From assembly GCA_023475715.1 (NCBI GenBank), contig JAMCVO010000118.1, forward strand, positions 1 to 20,921: DNA of 20,921 bases. The letters are read 5' to 3'. Source of the stretch: Actinomycetota bacterium (GTDB lineage Bacteria > Actinomycetota > Humimicrobiia > Humimicrobiales > Humimicrobiaceae). The notes below the pieces were generated by a model. The model was not told the DNA's origin. It worked only from the letters and a program-made list of their open reading frames with translations, and searched no databases. Made by a program: the position numbers and the translations under genes. Of this stretch, positions 1 through 7,264 are shown piece by piece (position 1 is the stretch's first letter; every line of letters begins with the position of its first letter).

Positions 1-288
1 ATAAGGAAAAAGCCTGTTCATCCAGAATATCATATAGGTTAATACAGCTACAGCTAAAAACATTACAGAGCCTTCAAAGATTTGCTCGGGTCTTCCTTCA
101 AGCTTACCTAAGGTTGTCTCCAATATAAATGCAATTGCTATACTTATAATTATTGCTGCCAGAGATCCAAAAACTACATGCTTTATGTATTTTCTTTCTT
201 TTATTTTATATAGGTAACTTATTATAATTCCTATAATTAAAAAGGCTTCCATGCCTTCTCTTAATGCAATTAAGAAACTTGAAGTCAT
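1..288 (-). CDS. FTR1-family iron permease, N-terminal part (runs off window)
   Basis: The reverse strand from 288 reads through to the window edge without a stop (96 codons). The protein begins MTSSFLIALREGMEAFLIIG. An R-E-G-M-E motif at residues 10-14 lies inside the first membrane helix, as in FTR1/EfeU high-affinity iron permeases, where the REGxE glutamates handle iron. A second helix spans about residues 38-56. An E-G-R-P-E-Q-I-F-E-G segment (about 63-72) precedes a third helix, a pattern also seen in the family. The ATG has a good ribosome binding site, AAGGGGG, about eight bases upstream. The second REGxE motif, expected in a later helix, lies outside the window. The gene follows cobO on the same strand after a 253-base gap that contains two inverted repeats, so it probably has its own promoter. 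Which cytochrome, peroxidase or periplasmic partner it works with cannot be seen. Confidence 0.85.
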   Translation of the reverse strand, partial: MTSSFLIALREGMEAFLIIGIIISYLYKIKERKYIKHVVFGSLAAIIISIAIAFILETTLGKLEGRPEQIFEGSVMFLAVAVLTYMIFWMNRLFPY

Positions 289-329
289 TATTTATTCCCC
301 CTTATAAGTTTTGTTTTATTCTTCATTTT

Positions 330-347
330 TTCTTTTAATTAAAAGAA
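330..347. promoter_or_regulatory. 18-bp perfect palindrome upstream of the iron permease
   Basis: The sequence TTCTTTTAATTAAAAGAA is a perfect 18-bp palindrome centred about 50 bases upstream of the FTR1-type start codon. Its position suits an operator for a metal-responsive regulator, but the all-A/T core could arise by chance in this background. It does not match the classical Fur consensus. Confidence 0.3.
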
Positions 348-470
348 CTTAGCTAACTTAAATAATATTAGGCAAGACTAACTTTAATAGAAATAAATAA
401 TTTTGTCAAGATTTTAATCATAAATATTTTTAGGGGATTATACCTGCAGATCGCTATTTTTCAGTAAGCA

Positions 471-497
471 TATATTAACATAAAACATGTTAATATA
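471..497. repeat. 11-bp inverted repeat between cobO and the iron permease
   Basis: The arms TATATTAACAT (471-481) and ATGTTAATATA (487-497) are perfect inverse complements around a 5-base spacer. It lies 45 bases beyond the cobO stop. It could be a weak hairpin terminator for the cob operon or a protein-binding site for the downstream iron permease. No T-tract follows on the minus strand, so an operator is at least as likely as a terminator. Confidence 0.4.
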
Positions 498-541
498 TTT
501 TGAAGATTTACAAAGAGATATCCTTAATTCACTTGATATTT

Positions 542-1081
542 TTAATTTTCTATGCCTTTCCTTGCCTGTATACCGCTGGTATAATAATGTTTGATCTCAC
601 GCATTTCCGTAACCAGGTCTGCTTTTTCAATAATCCTTGGATCAGCTTTCCTGCCGGTCAGGACAAGCTCAACATGTTTAGGTTTGGTTTCAATAAGGGC
701 GAGGATTTCATCAATACTGATAAGTTTGAAAAACTGTGCAATATTTATTTCATCTAAAACAACAAGGCCATATTGTCCCGATGCAAGCATCTGCTTTACT
801 TCCTCCATACCCTTTTTTGCAAGCTCTATATCTTTCTGAACAGGCTTTTTCCTTATGAACCTGATCTGTCCGTATTTTTTTATTGTTATAAGGTCACTGA
901 ATCTTTCAAGAGCTTTTATTTCGCTGCATTCCTGTAATTTCATGAACTGTGCGATTAAAACTTTCATCCCGCAGCCGGCAGCTCTTATGGCAAGACCAAT
1001 AGCTGCCGTAGTTTTTCCTTTTCCGTTCCCGGTATAAACCTGAACATAACCTTTTTTTAAAATTTTTTTTGGATCACCCAT
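542..1081 (-). CDS. cobO: Corrinoid adenosyltransferase (CobO/BtuR/CobA type)
   Basis: This enzyme transfers the 5'-deoxyadenosyl group of ATP to the cobalt of reduced corrinoids, making adenosylcobalamin intermediates in the cytoplasm. The 179-residue protein has the family's usual short length. It begins with a P-loop, G-N-G-K-G-K-T-T, near residue 18, followed by the A-I-G-L-A-I-R-A-A-G-G-like helix. A Walker-B-like VVLDEIN lies near residue 106, L-T-G-R-K-A-D near 142, and the C-terminal ARKGIEN ending is typical of BtuR/CobO. The ATG lies inside the 3' end of cobT (25-base overlap), so the two are translationally coupled. GGAG occurs 13 bases upstream, rather far for a ribosome binding site. 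Together with cobT it indicates late cobalamin assembly or salvage. No cobalamin riboswitch is visible upstream of the operon. Confidence 0.95.
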   Translation of the reverse strand: MGDPKKILKKGYVQVYTGNGKGKTTAAIGLAIRAAGCGMKVLIAQFMKLQECSEIKALERFSDLITIKKYGQIRFIRKKPVQKDIELAKKGMEEVKQMLASGQYGLVVLDEINIAQFFKLISIDEILALIETKPKHVELVLTGRKADPRIIEKADLVTEMREIKHYYTSGIQARKGIEN

Positions 1082-2148
1082 TTTTTTTGTGATACTCCTG
1101 CTTCTCCAAAGGTTGCCATTTTATTTAATATTTTCATAGATGCTTCAGCAATATTGATTCCCAGTGCAGCCCCGGTCCCCTCGCCGAGTCTCATATCAAA
1201 ATTGAATAAAGGTTTTAGACCTAGTTTTTCAAGCATTATCTTATGCCCTTTTTCAACGGAAGAGTGTGAAGCAATCATGTACTCCCTGCATTTTGGAGCA
1301 ATGCTTTCAGCGATAAGGGCACCCGCACCAGAAATAAAACCATCTATTACAACAGGAACATGTCTTGCGGCACAACCCAGTATTACACCAGCTATACCGC
1401 CAATTTCAAAACCCCCAATTTTAGCCAGGACATCAAAACCATCCCTGCAATCTGGTTTATTTACTTCAATTACCTTCCTGATTACATTAACTTTTTTAAT
1501 AAATCCTTCCTGATTAATGCCAGTTCCATATCCAGTAACAAATTCAGCGTCAACGCCGCACATGCAGGAGGCTATCGCGCTGCTCGCAGTAGTATTGCCT
1601 ATCCCCATGTCTCCCGTTCCTATAATTCCATATTCTTTTTCTATCATCTGCCGGGCAACATCAATTCCAATTCCTATTGCCTGCCTGGCTTGTTCCGCAC
1701 TCATTGCAGGACCTTTTGCCATGTTTTCAGTGCCTGATGCTATTTTTTTATTGATAAAGCTGGAATTGGAGCTAAGAGCTGTAAGATCTGCTGCAACACC
1801 TGTGTCAACTACCACTACATCAGCTCCAACATGGTTTGACAGTACGTTAATGCCCGCCCCGCCATTTAAAAAATTGTATACCATCTGCGGAGTAACTTCC
1901 TTGGGATATGCACTTACACCTTCATTAACTACCCCATGATCCGCAGCCATTACAATTATAAGCTTTTTTGACATGTCCGGATTAAGGCTGTGTGTAATTC
2001 CTGAAATCTGTTTCGCAAGCTCTTCAAGTCTTCCAAGGCTTCCCTGAGGTTTGGTCAGGCTATCCAGCCTGGCTTGCGCTCTTGACATCGAATCACCGTC
2101 CAATTCAACAATTTCTTTAACTATACCTTCGATATTAAAATTATGCAC
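1057..2148 (-). CDS. cobT: Nicotinate-nucleotide--dimethylbenzimidazole phosphoribosyltransferase
   Basis: CobT activates the lower ligand of cobalamin by transferring phosphoribose from nicotinate mononucleotide to dimethylbenzimidazole, giving alpha-ribazole phosphate. The 363-residue length is normal. Diagnostic stretches are L-T-K-P-Q-G-S-L-G-R-L-E (31-42), MAADHGV (67-73), the GGAGIN loop (96-101), GTGDMGIGNTT (177-187) and DMRLGEGTGAA (318-328). Glu323 in the last corresponds to the known catalytic glutamate of Salmonella CobT. The start is GTG, with AAGGAG eight bases upstream. It follows ubiE after 136 bases and overlaps cobO. Other cobalamin genes such as cobS and cobU are not in this window. 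Confidence 0.97.
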   Translation of the reverse strand: MHNFNIEGIVKEIVELDGDSMSRAQARLDSLTKPQGSLGRLEELAKQISGITHSLNPDMSKKLIIVMAADHGVVNEGVSAYPKEVTPQMVYNFLNGGAGINVLSNHVGADVVVVDTGVAADLTALSSNSSFINKKIASGTENMAKGPAMSAEQARQAIGIGIDVARQMIEKEYGIIGTGDMGIGNTTASSAIASCMCGVDAEFVTGYGTGINQEGFIKKVNVIRKVIEVNKPDCRDGFDVLAKIGGFEIGGIAGVILGCAARHVPVVIDGFISGAGALIAESIAPKCREYMIASHSSVEKGHKIMLEKLGLKPLFNFDMRLGEGTGAALGINIAEASMKILNKMATFGEAGVSQKKWVIQKKF

Positions 2149-2284
2149 TTATTCTGCTCCTTGATATGCTTCTAAAAAATATTAATGGTTAAATAATAAA
2201 AGAATAATTCTAAATGGCAATATGAATTGCTATTTTTTATTAAGGTTTTACTTTAATTTATTACCTTATAGTTTACATATCCAA

Positions 2285-2977
2285 TTATTTTAGCGCAGTT
2301 GCTGTATAAATAGTACACGTATCCAGAGTAAGCCCTGCAGCAGAAACTTCGCTCCAGCCGCATGACTGGATAGTTTTGGAAAAAATATCCGCCCGTGGAA
2401 AATCTCTTATTGTCCGGACAAGGTATTTATATGCATTCCTGTTTCCGGTAATAAGTCCACCCAGGTTTACCATTATAAAATTCATATAGATATTATACAG
2501 TTTTTTCATCAGCGTATTTCGCGGAAAACTGAGTTCCATAATCACAAGTTTACCATTTGGTTTTGCGACTCTAAAAAATTCTTTAAGTGCTTTTTCCCTG
2601 TCTAAGATGTTTCTTATTCCAAATACGATAGTTATGATATCAAAAGAATTATCATCAAAATTAAGATCTGCTGCATCACCGGTTATAAAAGTCACATTCG
2701 CATATTGCTGTCCGAGTTTTTGTTTTGCAATTTCCAGCATTTCCCCGGCAAAATCAACCCCAAAAACTTTCGCATCCGATGAAATCTTCCTGCAGATTAT
2801 GGCTGTTGATATGCCAGTCCCACAGCAAACATCCAGCGCTGATTTTTCTCTGCCACTAATCTGAGCAGCAAATTTTTTACGCCAGTATTTTTCAATACCG
2901 AGACTTATATAAAGATTTGTCAAATCATACCGATACGAAATATTGTCAAATAAATTTTCTACTCCGGATTTATCCAT
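2285..2977 (-). CDS. ubiE: Demethylmenaquinone (UbiE/MenG-type) C-methyltransferase
   Basis: This SAM-dependent enzyme performs the final C-methylation of demethylmenaquinone (or the ubiquinone precursor). In an AT-rich bacterium of this kind menaquinone is the likelier substrate, so menG is an equally fitting name. The 230-residue protein has the UbiE N-terminus (V-x-x-L-F-D-N-I-S-x-R-Y-D near 6-18) and SAM motif I, LDVCCGTG (48-55). Acidic VFGVDF follows in motif II, then FGIRNILD, the RVAKPNGKLVIMELSFP block and a C-terminal GNRNAYKYLVRTIRDFP stretch. All are family hallmarks. GGAGG lies 13 bases before the ATG. It leads a gene string that continues into cobT. Menaquinone use implies respiratory or quinone-dependent electron transport. 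Confidence 0.93.
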   Translation of the reverse strand: MDKSGVENLFDNISYRYDLTNLYISLGIEKYWRKKFAAQISGREKSALDVCCGTGISTAIICRKISSDAKVFGVDFAGEMLEIAKQKLGQQYANVTFITGDAADLNFDDNSFDIITIVFGIRNILDREKALKEFFRVAKPNGKLVIMELSFPRNTLMKKLYNIYMNFIMVNLGGLITGNRNAYKYLVRTIRDFPRADIFSKTIQSCGWSEVSAAGLTLDTCTIYTATALK

Positions 2978-3050
2978 AAGTTCTTAAAATCCTCCCATAT
3001 CTTATTCATGCAGGTGTTGATTGTATATGATGAATATAAAAAAAGAAAGA

Positions 3051-3083
3051 TAAAAAAGCAGCTCTAGTTGCAAGATACCTGCT
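3051..3083 (-). terminator. Rho-independent terminator of the HD-GYP operon
   Basis: On the minus strand AGCAG and CTGCT arms (3079-3083 and 3057-3061) flank a partly paired loop and are followed directly by six T residues. It begins at the stop codon of the membrane protein gene ending at 3082. The stem is short and has an internal bulge. Confidence 0.5.
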
Positions 3084-3654
3084 ACCTGAAAATCTGAACC
3101 ATCTCGTAGTATGCAGCAATACCCAAAAGCACAATAATTCCAATCAGCGAAACTATAAGCACAGATTTTTTTCTAAGTTTGTTTTTCTGCAAATGCTCGC
3201 CAGCCGTTGTTGCAAGCATGCGGTAAAAAGTCTCAAGCGAAACCAGCAATATTACTTCCAGCGGTACAGTCTGCAAATGTCGTACTGTCCCTGTCATTAA
3301 AAGAAGAACAACAAAAAATCCTGTAATTATGGTTACGGGTATCAGCATCCGCAGATAACCAAGAGCAAAATAAGCTCCTGTAGAAATCAGATTACCGGCA
3401 AGAATTGTCAAAAGTACTCTTGCATAAATCATTCCTTCCCTGTATTCCCTGATACCAAAAATACTTTGAAAGAATTTGAATTTATTAATAAAATAAACAC
3501 TCTGGTTTTTAAAAAAGTAAAAAAACAAAAACCCTAAAGATGCTCCCAAAGCAAGCAATAGAATAGATTTAGCTAATATTACCCAGTAATTGTCTTTTAA
3601 GGAATAAAAATTATTCCTAACTCTCATTTTATGCTTTGGGTAATACTTGCGCAT
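3082..3654 (-). CDS. Polytopic membrane protein, SpoIIM-like topology
   Basis: I do not firmly recognise this 190-residue protein. After a basic N-terminus (MRKYYPKHKMRVRNN) comes a transmembrane helix (about 25-46). An extracytoplasmic amphipathic segment follows, then hydrophobic stretches at about 80-125 and 130-150, a basic loop, and a final helix (about 165-188). This order resembles stage II sporulation protein M (SpoIIM/DUF95) proteins, including the A-G-N-L-I-S-T-G-A-Y-F-A-L-G stretch. The resemblance is by eye only. I chose the ATG at 3654, one base after the HD-GYP stop codon and preceded by GGGG. An in-frame TTG at 3672 would give six more residues. The tight spacing implies co-translation with the HD-GYP gene, so it may be its membrane partner. 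A terminator follows at once. Confidence 0.8.
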   Translation of the reverse strand: MRKYYPKHKMRVRNNFYSLKDNYWVILAKSILLLALGASLGFLFFYFFKNQSVYFINKFKFFQSIFGIREYREGMIYARVLLTILAGNLISTGAYFALGYLRMLIPVTIITGFFVVLLLMTGTVRHLQTVPLEVILLVSLETFYRMLATTAGEHLQKNKLRKKSVLIVSLIGIIVLLGIAAYYEMVQIFR

Positions 3655-3655
3655 A

Positions 3656-4921
3656 CTATCTACCCCGAACAAACGCCCGCACGCTTTCCTTTATGATTCC
3701 TACCATTACCTCGCAAACTTTCGGGTCAAACTGTGTGCTTGAATTGCGCTCAAGCTCGGTTATTGATTCTTCCGGTGTCAGCCCTTTCCTGTAAGGTCTG
3801 TCAGTAGTCATAGCGTCATATGAATCTGCAACAATGAGCACTTTGGCAAACAGCGAAAGCTCATCACCCTTCTTCCCAAAAGGATATCCATTACCATCAA
3901 ACCTCTCATGGTGGTACAGGATTGCAGTTGCCCTATCCTTCAAAAAGTCAATCTGCTTTACGATATCATAGCTTATCACAGGGTGTTTTTTTATTTCATC
4001 CCAGTCTTTGTTGGTCAGTTTTGTGGTTTTGTTGAGAACAGACAGGTCAATCTGTATTTTACCGATGTCGTGAAGACTTGCAAGATTCTTTAAAATTTCA
4101 GCGTCATACTCATTGAACCTCATTGCTCGGGCAATTTTTTCACTGTATTCGGCAACTCTCATAGAGTGGCCTGCCGTGTAAATGTCTTTTGCTTCCATTA
4201 TTTTTACGATCTGCATAATGCTATTAAGTATCGTTCTCCTTTCTTTGATTCTGAGAAGATAGGTGTACTGCGCAATTATTAAGGGCAGAGAAGTGAATAT
4301 TAAAGTAAACGGGCTGTAAAGCTTGTAAAGAAATGCTATAGCTATAGCCATTGCTGAAAGGAAAAACTGGAATGGTATCAGCCATGCAAAATTGAAAATC
4401 CATACATTTAAAATATTAATTTTGCTTGCGATCGATATGGCACCTGCAGTAAATATTGTATTGAGCAGAAAAAAAATATAGGTAACCAGAAAGATTACCC
4501 ATATATTCTTTGCATAAAAGAAATTCTGCTGGGTATCATCATAAAACATCTCAAAAAAAATAGCTGCCGCTGAAAACGACAGCAAATACTGCCCGGCATT
4601 GAAAAGATGTTTATAATATGGAACTCTTTTTACGAATTCCCTTATATTGAAAATTGAAATGGCCGTTACGATTATTGCTGTTGCAGGACCAAATATTATA
4701 AGACTTGCGAGTGATATGCCAAAATTAACAGAAACACTTCCAGTTTTTGGAAGTGGAGCCGAAAGGTTGTCAGCAGTAAAAATGAGGACACCAAATAAAA
4801 CAATACCTATAATAGACAAATTCCTGTATTTAAGAAGAATGTAAATTAGAGACCCTATTCCTGCCAGAAAAACCAGGAAAACATAAAAAGATAAAGAAAC
4901 TTTATTACCTTCTTCCTTCAA
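3656..4921 (-). CDS. Membrane-anchored HD-GYP domain protein (c-di-GMP phosphodiesterase)
   Basis: The first 225 or so residues form about six to seven hydrophobic helices, a membrane sensor region. The C-terminal 190 residues are an HD-GYP domain, which hydrolyses cyclic di-GMP in the cytoplasm. Visible metal and catalytic residues are H252 (G-H-S-M-R-V-A), the HD pair H284-D285 in LHDIGKI, H313 (K-H-P), H337-H338 in YHHERFDGNGYP with the GYP at 345-347, and D368 of VLIVADSYDAMTTDRPYR. All expected positions appear intact, so an active enzyme is likely. The start is TTG at 4921 with AAGAGGG six bases upstream. It is followed after one base by the SpoIIM-like gene and preceded by a small, apparently frame-disrupted ORF. 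It should lower c-di-GMP in response to an unknown membrane or extracellular cue. Confidence 0.93.
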   Translation of the reverse strand: MKEEGNKVSLSFYVFLVFLAGIGSLIYILLKYRNLSIIGIVLFGVLIFTADNLSAPLPKTGSVSVNFGISLASLIIFGPATAIIVTAISIFNIREFVKRVPYYKHLFNAGQYLLSFSAAAIFFEMFYDDTQQNFFYAKNIWVIFLVTYIFFLLNTIFTAGAISIASKINILNVWIFNFAWLIPFQFFLSAMAIAIAFLYKLYSPFTLIFTSLPLIIAQYTYLLRIKERRTILNSIMQIVKIMEAKDIYTAGHSMRVAEYSEKIARAMRFNEYDAEILKNLASLHDIGKIQIDLSVLNKTTKLTNKDWDEIKKHPVISYDIVKQIDFLKDRATAILYHHERFDGNGYPFGKKGDELSLFAKVLIVADSYDAMTTDRPYRKGLTPEESITELERNSSTQFDPKVCEVMVGIIKESVRAFVRGR

Positions 4922-5014
4922 AAGGAACCCTCTTAATTTTGCTACTTCTTAAATACAGGAATTTTACCATTACCCATAAGTTTGAAATTTGCTACGATTG
5001 TTGTGACATCCAAA

Positions 5015-5086
5015 CTACCATCTAACTGTAGCAGCGATGCCTATCAGTGAACCTAGAATCAACAAGATTCTCATTATCTTACTCAT
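5015..5086 (-). CDS. 23-residue hydrophobic small protein (possible frameshifted 47-residue ORF)
   Basis: An ATG at 5086 is preceded by one of the strongest ribosome binding sites in the window, AAAGGAGGCGGAA, five bases upstream of the start. It encodes 23 residues: M-S-K-I-M-R-I-L-L-I-L-G-S-L-I-G-I-A-A-T-V-R-W, a single likely membrane helix. In the neighbouring frame the reading continues as L-D-G-S-L-D-V-T-T-I-V-A-N-F-K-L-M-G-N-G-K-I-P-V-F-K-K to a stop at 4942, just before the HD-GYP start. Removing one base would join the two into a 47-residue membrane-anchored protein. It is therefore either a genuine micro-protein or a one-base frameshift (mutation or sequencing error) in a small gene of the HD-GYP operon. 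Confidence 0.55.
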   Translation of the reverse strand: MSKIMRILLILGSLIGIAATVRW

Positions 5087-5354
5087 TTCCGCCTCCTTTT
5101 TTTGCTATGTCGATTTTTTTATAACATGACAAAATAAAATGCTTGTAAAATGGATTTTTATTGAGTTCAAAATTTATTACTTTCATTATTATAAATAATT
5201 ACTATAAATATTAATTATGAAATACTAACATAATTGTTATACTTATCTTATACTATGTCAAGTGTTTTTTAATAAAATTTTTATAAATATTTAATAATTC
5301 AATAATATATTTTTATTTATTTGGAATTCATCAGTCGCACAATTATGCGGCGAG

Positions 5355-5382
5355 TTGATAAAAATGATAGAGGTGTTATAAT
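5355..5382 (+). promoter_or_regulatory. Sigma-70-type promoter upstream of blaI
   Basis: TTGATA (5355-5360) and TATAAT (5377-5382) are separated by 16 bases, close to consensus. Initiation would fall near 5389, giving a leader of about 180 bases before the BlaI-type start. A perfect hairpin begins about six bases after the expected start site. Confidence 0.6.
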
Positions 5383-5394
5383 AATATACAATTG

Positions 5395-5425
5395 AAATAT
5401 TAAAAAATAATATTTTTTAATATTT
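5395..5425 (+). repeat. 14-bp perfect A/T hairpin at the 5' end of the blaI leader
   Basis: The arm AAATATTAAAAAAT (5395-5408) pairs perfectly with ATTTTTTAATATTT (5412-5425) across a 3-base loop. It is composed only of A and T. Lying immediately downstream of the predicted promoter, it could stabilise the transcript's 5' end or be a DNA-binding site. Confidence 0.5.
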
Positions 5426-5568
5426 ATTATATTGAAAAAATATTAAAACATGTGTTTAGTAAACCAATAAGTTTAATTATCATAACTTATCGAGTAAAAT
5501 TTATTGCTTATTTTTAATTAATGTTATAAGGTTTTTACATTCCAAAAAAGAAAAGGTTGGTGTTAATA

Positions 5569-6000
5569 ATGACAAAGAATCTAAAGAAAAAATCAGAAGA
5601 AATCGGAATAAACGGATTTAGCAGTATCAGTCATCTGGAAGCTGATATTATGAAGATAGTCTGGGATAATAAAAAAATTACCGTTCGTGAAGTCCATGAG
5701 ATAATGCTTAAGCAGGATATGGGTAAAAAGGAGCACGGTTTTATTCCCTATACGACTGTAATGTCCACAATGTCGACTCTTGCAGAAAAAGGCCTGCTAA
5801 AACAGGATAAGAGTGCCAAAACTTATATATACTCGGCCGCAGTGGATAAGAAAGAGCTATCAAAAAGCATCATTAAATCTGTTGCAGAAAAATTATTAAA
5901 TGGTTCCGGCAATGAACTTGTTTCCAAATTTATATCTGATTCTAAAAACATTTCAACTGAAGGAATCATAAAAATGCTGGATAAGCTTGATCAAACTTAA
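5569..6000 (+). CDS. BlaI/MecI-family transcriptional repressor
   Basis: BlaI-type proteins are dimeric winged-helix repressors inactivated by proteolysis, classically triggered by an M56 membrane peptidase. The protein of about 143 residues has the family layout. It starts with a first helix, S-S-I-S-H-L-E-A-D-I-M-K-I-V-W. The recognition region is I-T-V-R-E-V-H-E-I-M followed by P-Y-T-T-V-M-S-T-M-S-T-L-A-E-K-G-L-L. A wing and a helical C-terminal dimerisation region complete it. I take the ATG at 5569. Upstream TTG and GTG codons in frame (5557, 5560) overlap the GGTTGGTG stretch that likely serves as ribosome binding site. The M56 peptidase gene follows after 30 bases. No beta-lactamase or PBP gene is nearby, so the repressed target is unknown and may be this operon itself. 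No canonical TACA/TGTA bla operator was recognised. Confidence 0.9.
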   Translation: MTKNLKKKSEEIGINGFSSISHLEADIMKIVWDNKKITVREVHEIMLKQDMGKKEHGFIPYTTVMSTMSTLAEKGLLKQDKSAKTYIYSAAVDKKELSKSIIKSVAEKLLNGSGNELVSKFISDSKNISTEGIIKMLDKLDQT

Positions 6001-6030
6001 AAAATATTTTGTTAATATTTTAAATTCTTG

Positions 6031-7098
6031 ATGGAATTTATAGTTTTGTTGCTTAATTATATTCTTGTAATTATATACGACAGTGCTATAAGTTTGATTA
6101 TTGTTTTATTACTGCTGTTTATTTTTCGAATTAAGGATTCCAATATCAGAATATTATTTTTTTTCCTTCCTCTCATAAAACCTTTTTTTATAATTATAGA
6201 AAAAATAGATTTTAATACAGAATATTTTAAATATAAGCCCGGAATTATTGGTTTTCGGTTTCCTTCCCCGGGTACTATTTTTGGTCAGTTAAAGCCTATA
6301 GAAAAAGATATAATAAATTTTTCTGACATCAATCATATAATCATATACACAATATTAATAAGTATTATAATAATATTAATAATAAGATGGATAAATCTTT
6401 ACATTTTTTATAGGCATCTGGCGCATGAAGAAAAAGTATACAGAACAGATGTGCCGGAAATCTATGAAATAATAGACAATTTTATATTAAAGGTTAGACT
6501 AAAATTTCCTGATGTCAGCTTAACTTATAAAAAAATTTTATCTCCCTTTATTATAGGGGTAAAGCAAAATACTCTAGTATTACCTCCCACATTAATTGAA
6601 AATATAAGTTTTTCTGAAAAAGAAACACTGATTCAGCATGAATTATCACATGCCAAAAGAAAGGATAATTTAATAGGCTGGATCGCACTTATCCTAAAAG
6701 ATCTTCTTTTTTTCAATCCTTTTGCTCATATAACCTATTTAATAATAAAAACCGAACAAGAAAAAGCCTGTGATAAATTATTACTGGAATTTTCCGGAAA
6801 GTCATCCAAAGAAATTGTAGCTAATATTTTAAATTTAATATTAAAAATTAAAAATTTGAAGAATTCAAATATAATTCGTTATGAATATATAAACAAGGGC
6901 TATAATTTTGCACCAGCACAAATGCTGAATAATATAATTTTAAATATTAGAGTAAATTTACTGATCAGTACAAAAATTGAGAAAATTCATATGAAGAAAA
7001 TTATAAAAATTTTGATGCTTTTCCTTTTTGTAATACTCCTTTTAATCCAGGTCGTATTTATTACAAGAATAAATAATCTTTTTATTTTTTTGCGTTAG
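6031..7098 (+). CDS. M56-family (BlaR1/MecR1-like) membrane zinc metallopeptidase
   Basis: This integral membrane protein has hydrophobic helices near residues 5-33, 40-58 and 103-125, a cytoplasmic peptidase region, and helices near 215-240 and 325-350. The gluzincin motif H-E-L-S-H (about 203-207) lies in Q-H-E-L-S-H-A-K-R-K-D-N, the classical M56 sequence. The downstream EQEKACDK (about 242-249) supplies the third zinc ligand region. Unlike true BlaR1 it ends after the last helix and has no penicillin-binding sensor domain, so its stimulus is probably not a beta-lactam bound in a C-terminal domain. It most likely cleaves or inactivates the adjacent BlaI-type repressor. ATG 6031 is chosen over the overlapping TTG at 6028; neither has a clear ribosome binding site. 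Confidence 0.88.
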   Translation: MEFIVLLLNYILVIIYDSAISLIIVLLLLFIFRIKDSNIRILFFFLPLIKPFFIIIEKIDFNTEYFKYKPGIIGFRFPSPGTIFGQLKPIEKDIINFSDINHIIIYTILISIIIILIIRWINLYIFYRHLAHEEKVYRTDVPEIYEIIDNFILKVRLKFPDVSLTYKKILSPFIIGVKQNTLVLPPTLIENISFSEKETLIQHELSHAKRKDNLIGWIALILKDLLFFNPFAHITYLIIKTEQEKACDKLLLEFSGKSSKEIVANILNLILKIKNLKNSNIIRYEYINKGYNFAPAQMLNNIILNIRVNLLISTKIEKIHMKKIIKILMLFLFVILLLIQVVFITRINNLFIFLR

Positions 7099-7210
7099 AT
7101 AAAATTATATTATTCAGCACAAATATTACTCATTGGGTAGGAATTCTGAGCTGACTTAAAAATATTTGCTGAATAATTATAAATATTGTAAAATTGTTCT
7201 TTAAAAGTTT

Positions 7211-7238
7211 TAACTATTTTTTATATAAAAAATAGTTA
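7211..7238. repeat. 28-bp perfect palindrome upstream of the bactofilin gene
   Basis: The 14-base half TAACTATTTTTTAT is followed immediately by its exact reverse complement, giving an uninterrupted 28-bp palindrome. It ends 16 bases before the AGGAGGGG ribosome binding site of the bactofilin gene. As RNA it would be a hairpin with a minimal loop, perhaps a terminator for the M56 gene. As DNA it could be an operator. It is the longest gap-free palindrome I found in the window. Confidence 0.6.
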
Positions 7239-7264
7239 TTTAATTATTAGATCAGGAGGGGTAA

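Larger units (their letters stand above)
5087..5568. other. Divergent A/T-rich intergenic region between the HD-GYP operon and blaI
   Basis: No convincing gene is seen in these 482 bases. They hold a good forward promoter (5355-5382), a perfect 14-bp A/T hairpin just downstream (5395-5425), a short palindrome GTTTAGTAAAC (5454-5464) that could be an operator, and the leader of the HD-GYP operon on the left. On the minus strand TTTACA followed 17 bases later by TGTTAT (about 5126-5154) is a weak candidate promoter for the HD-GYP operon. Confidence 0.6.

Noticed and set aside
1154..1939. Several forward ORFs of 119-140 codons
   Set aside because: They lie antisense to cobT, whose catalytic motifs are unmistakable, and encode low-complexity Pro/Ser/Ile-rich sequence.
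2149..2284. Possible cobalamin riboswitch between ubiE and cobT
   Set aside because: Only 136 A/T-rich bases, with no B12-box-like conserved sequence; weak small hairpins only.
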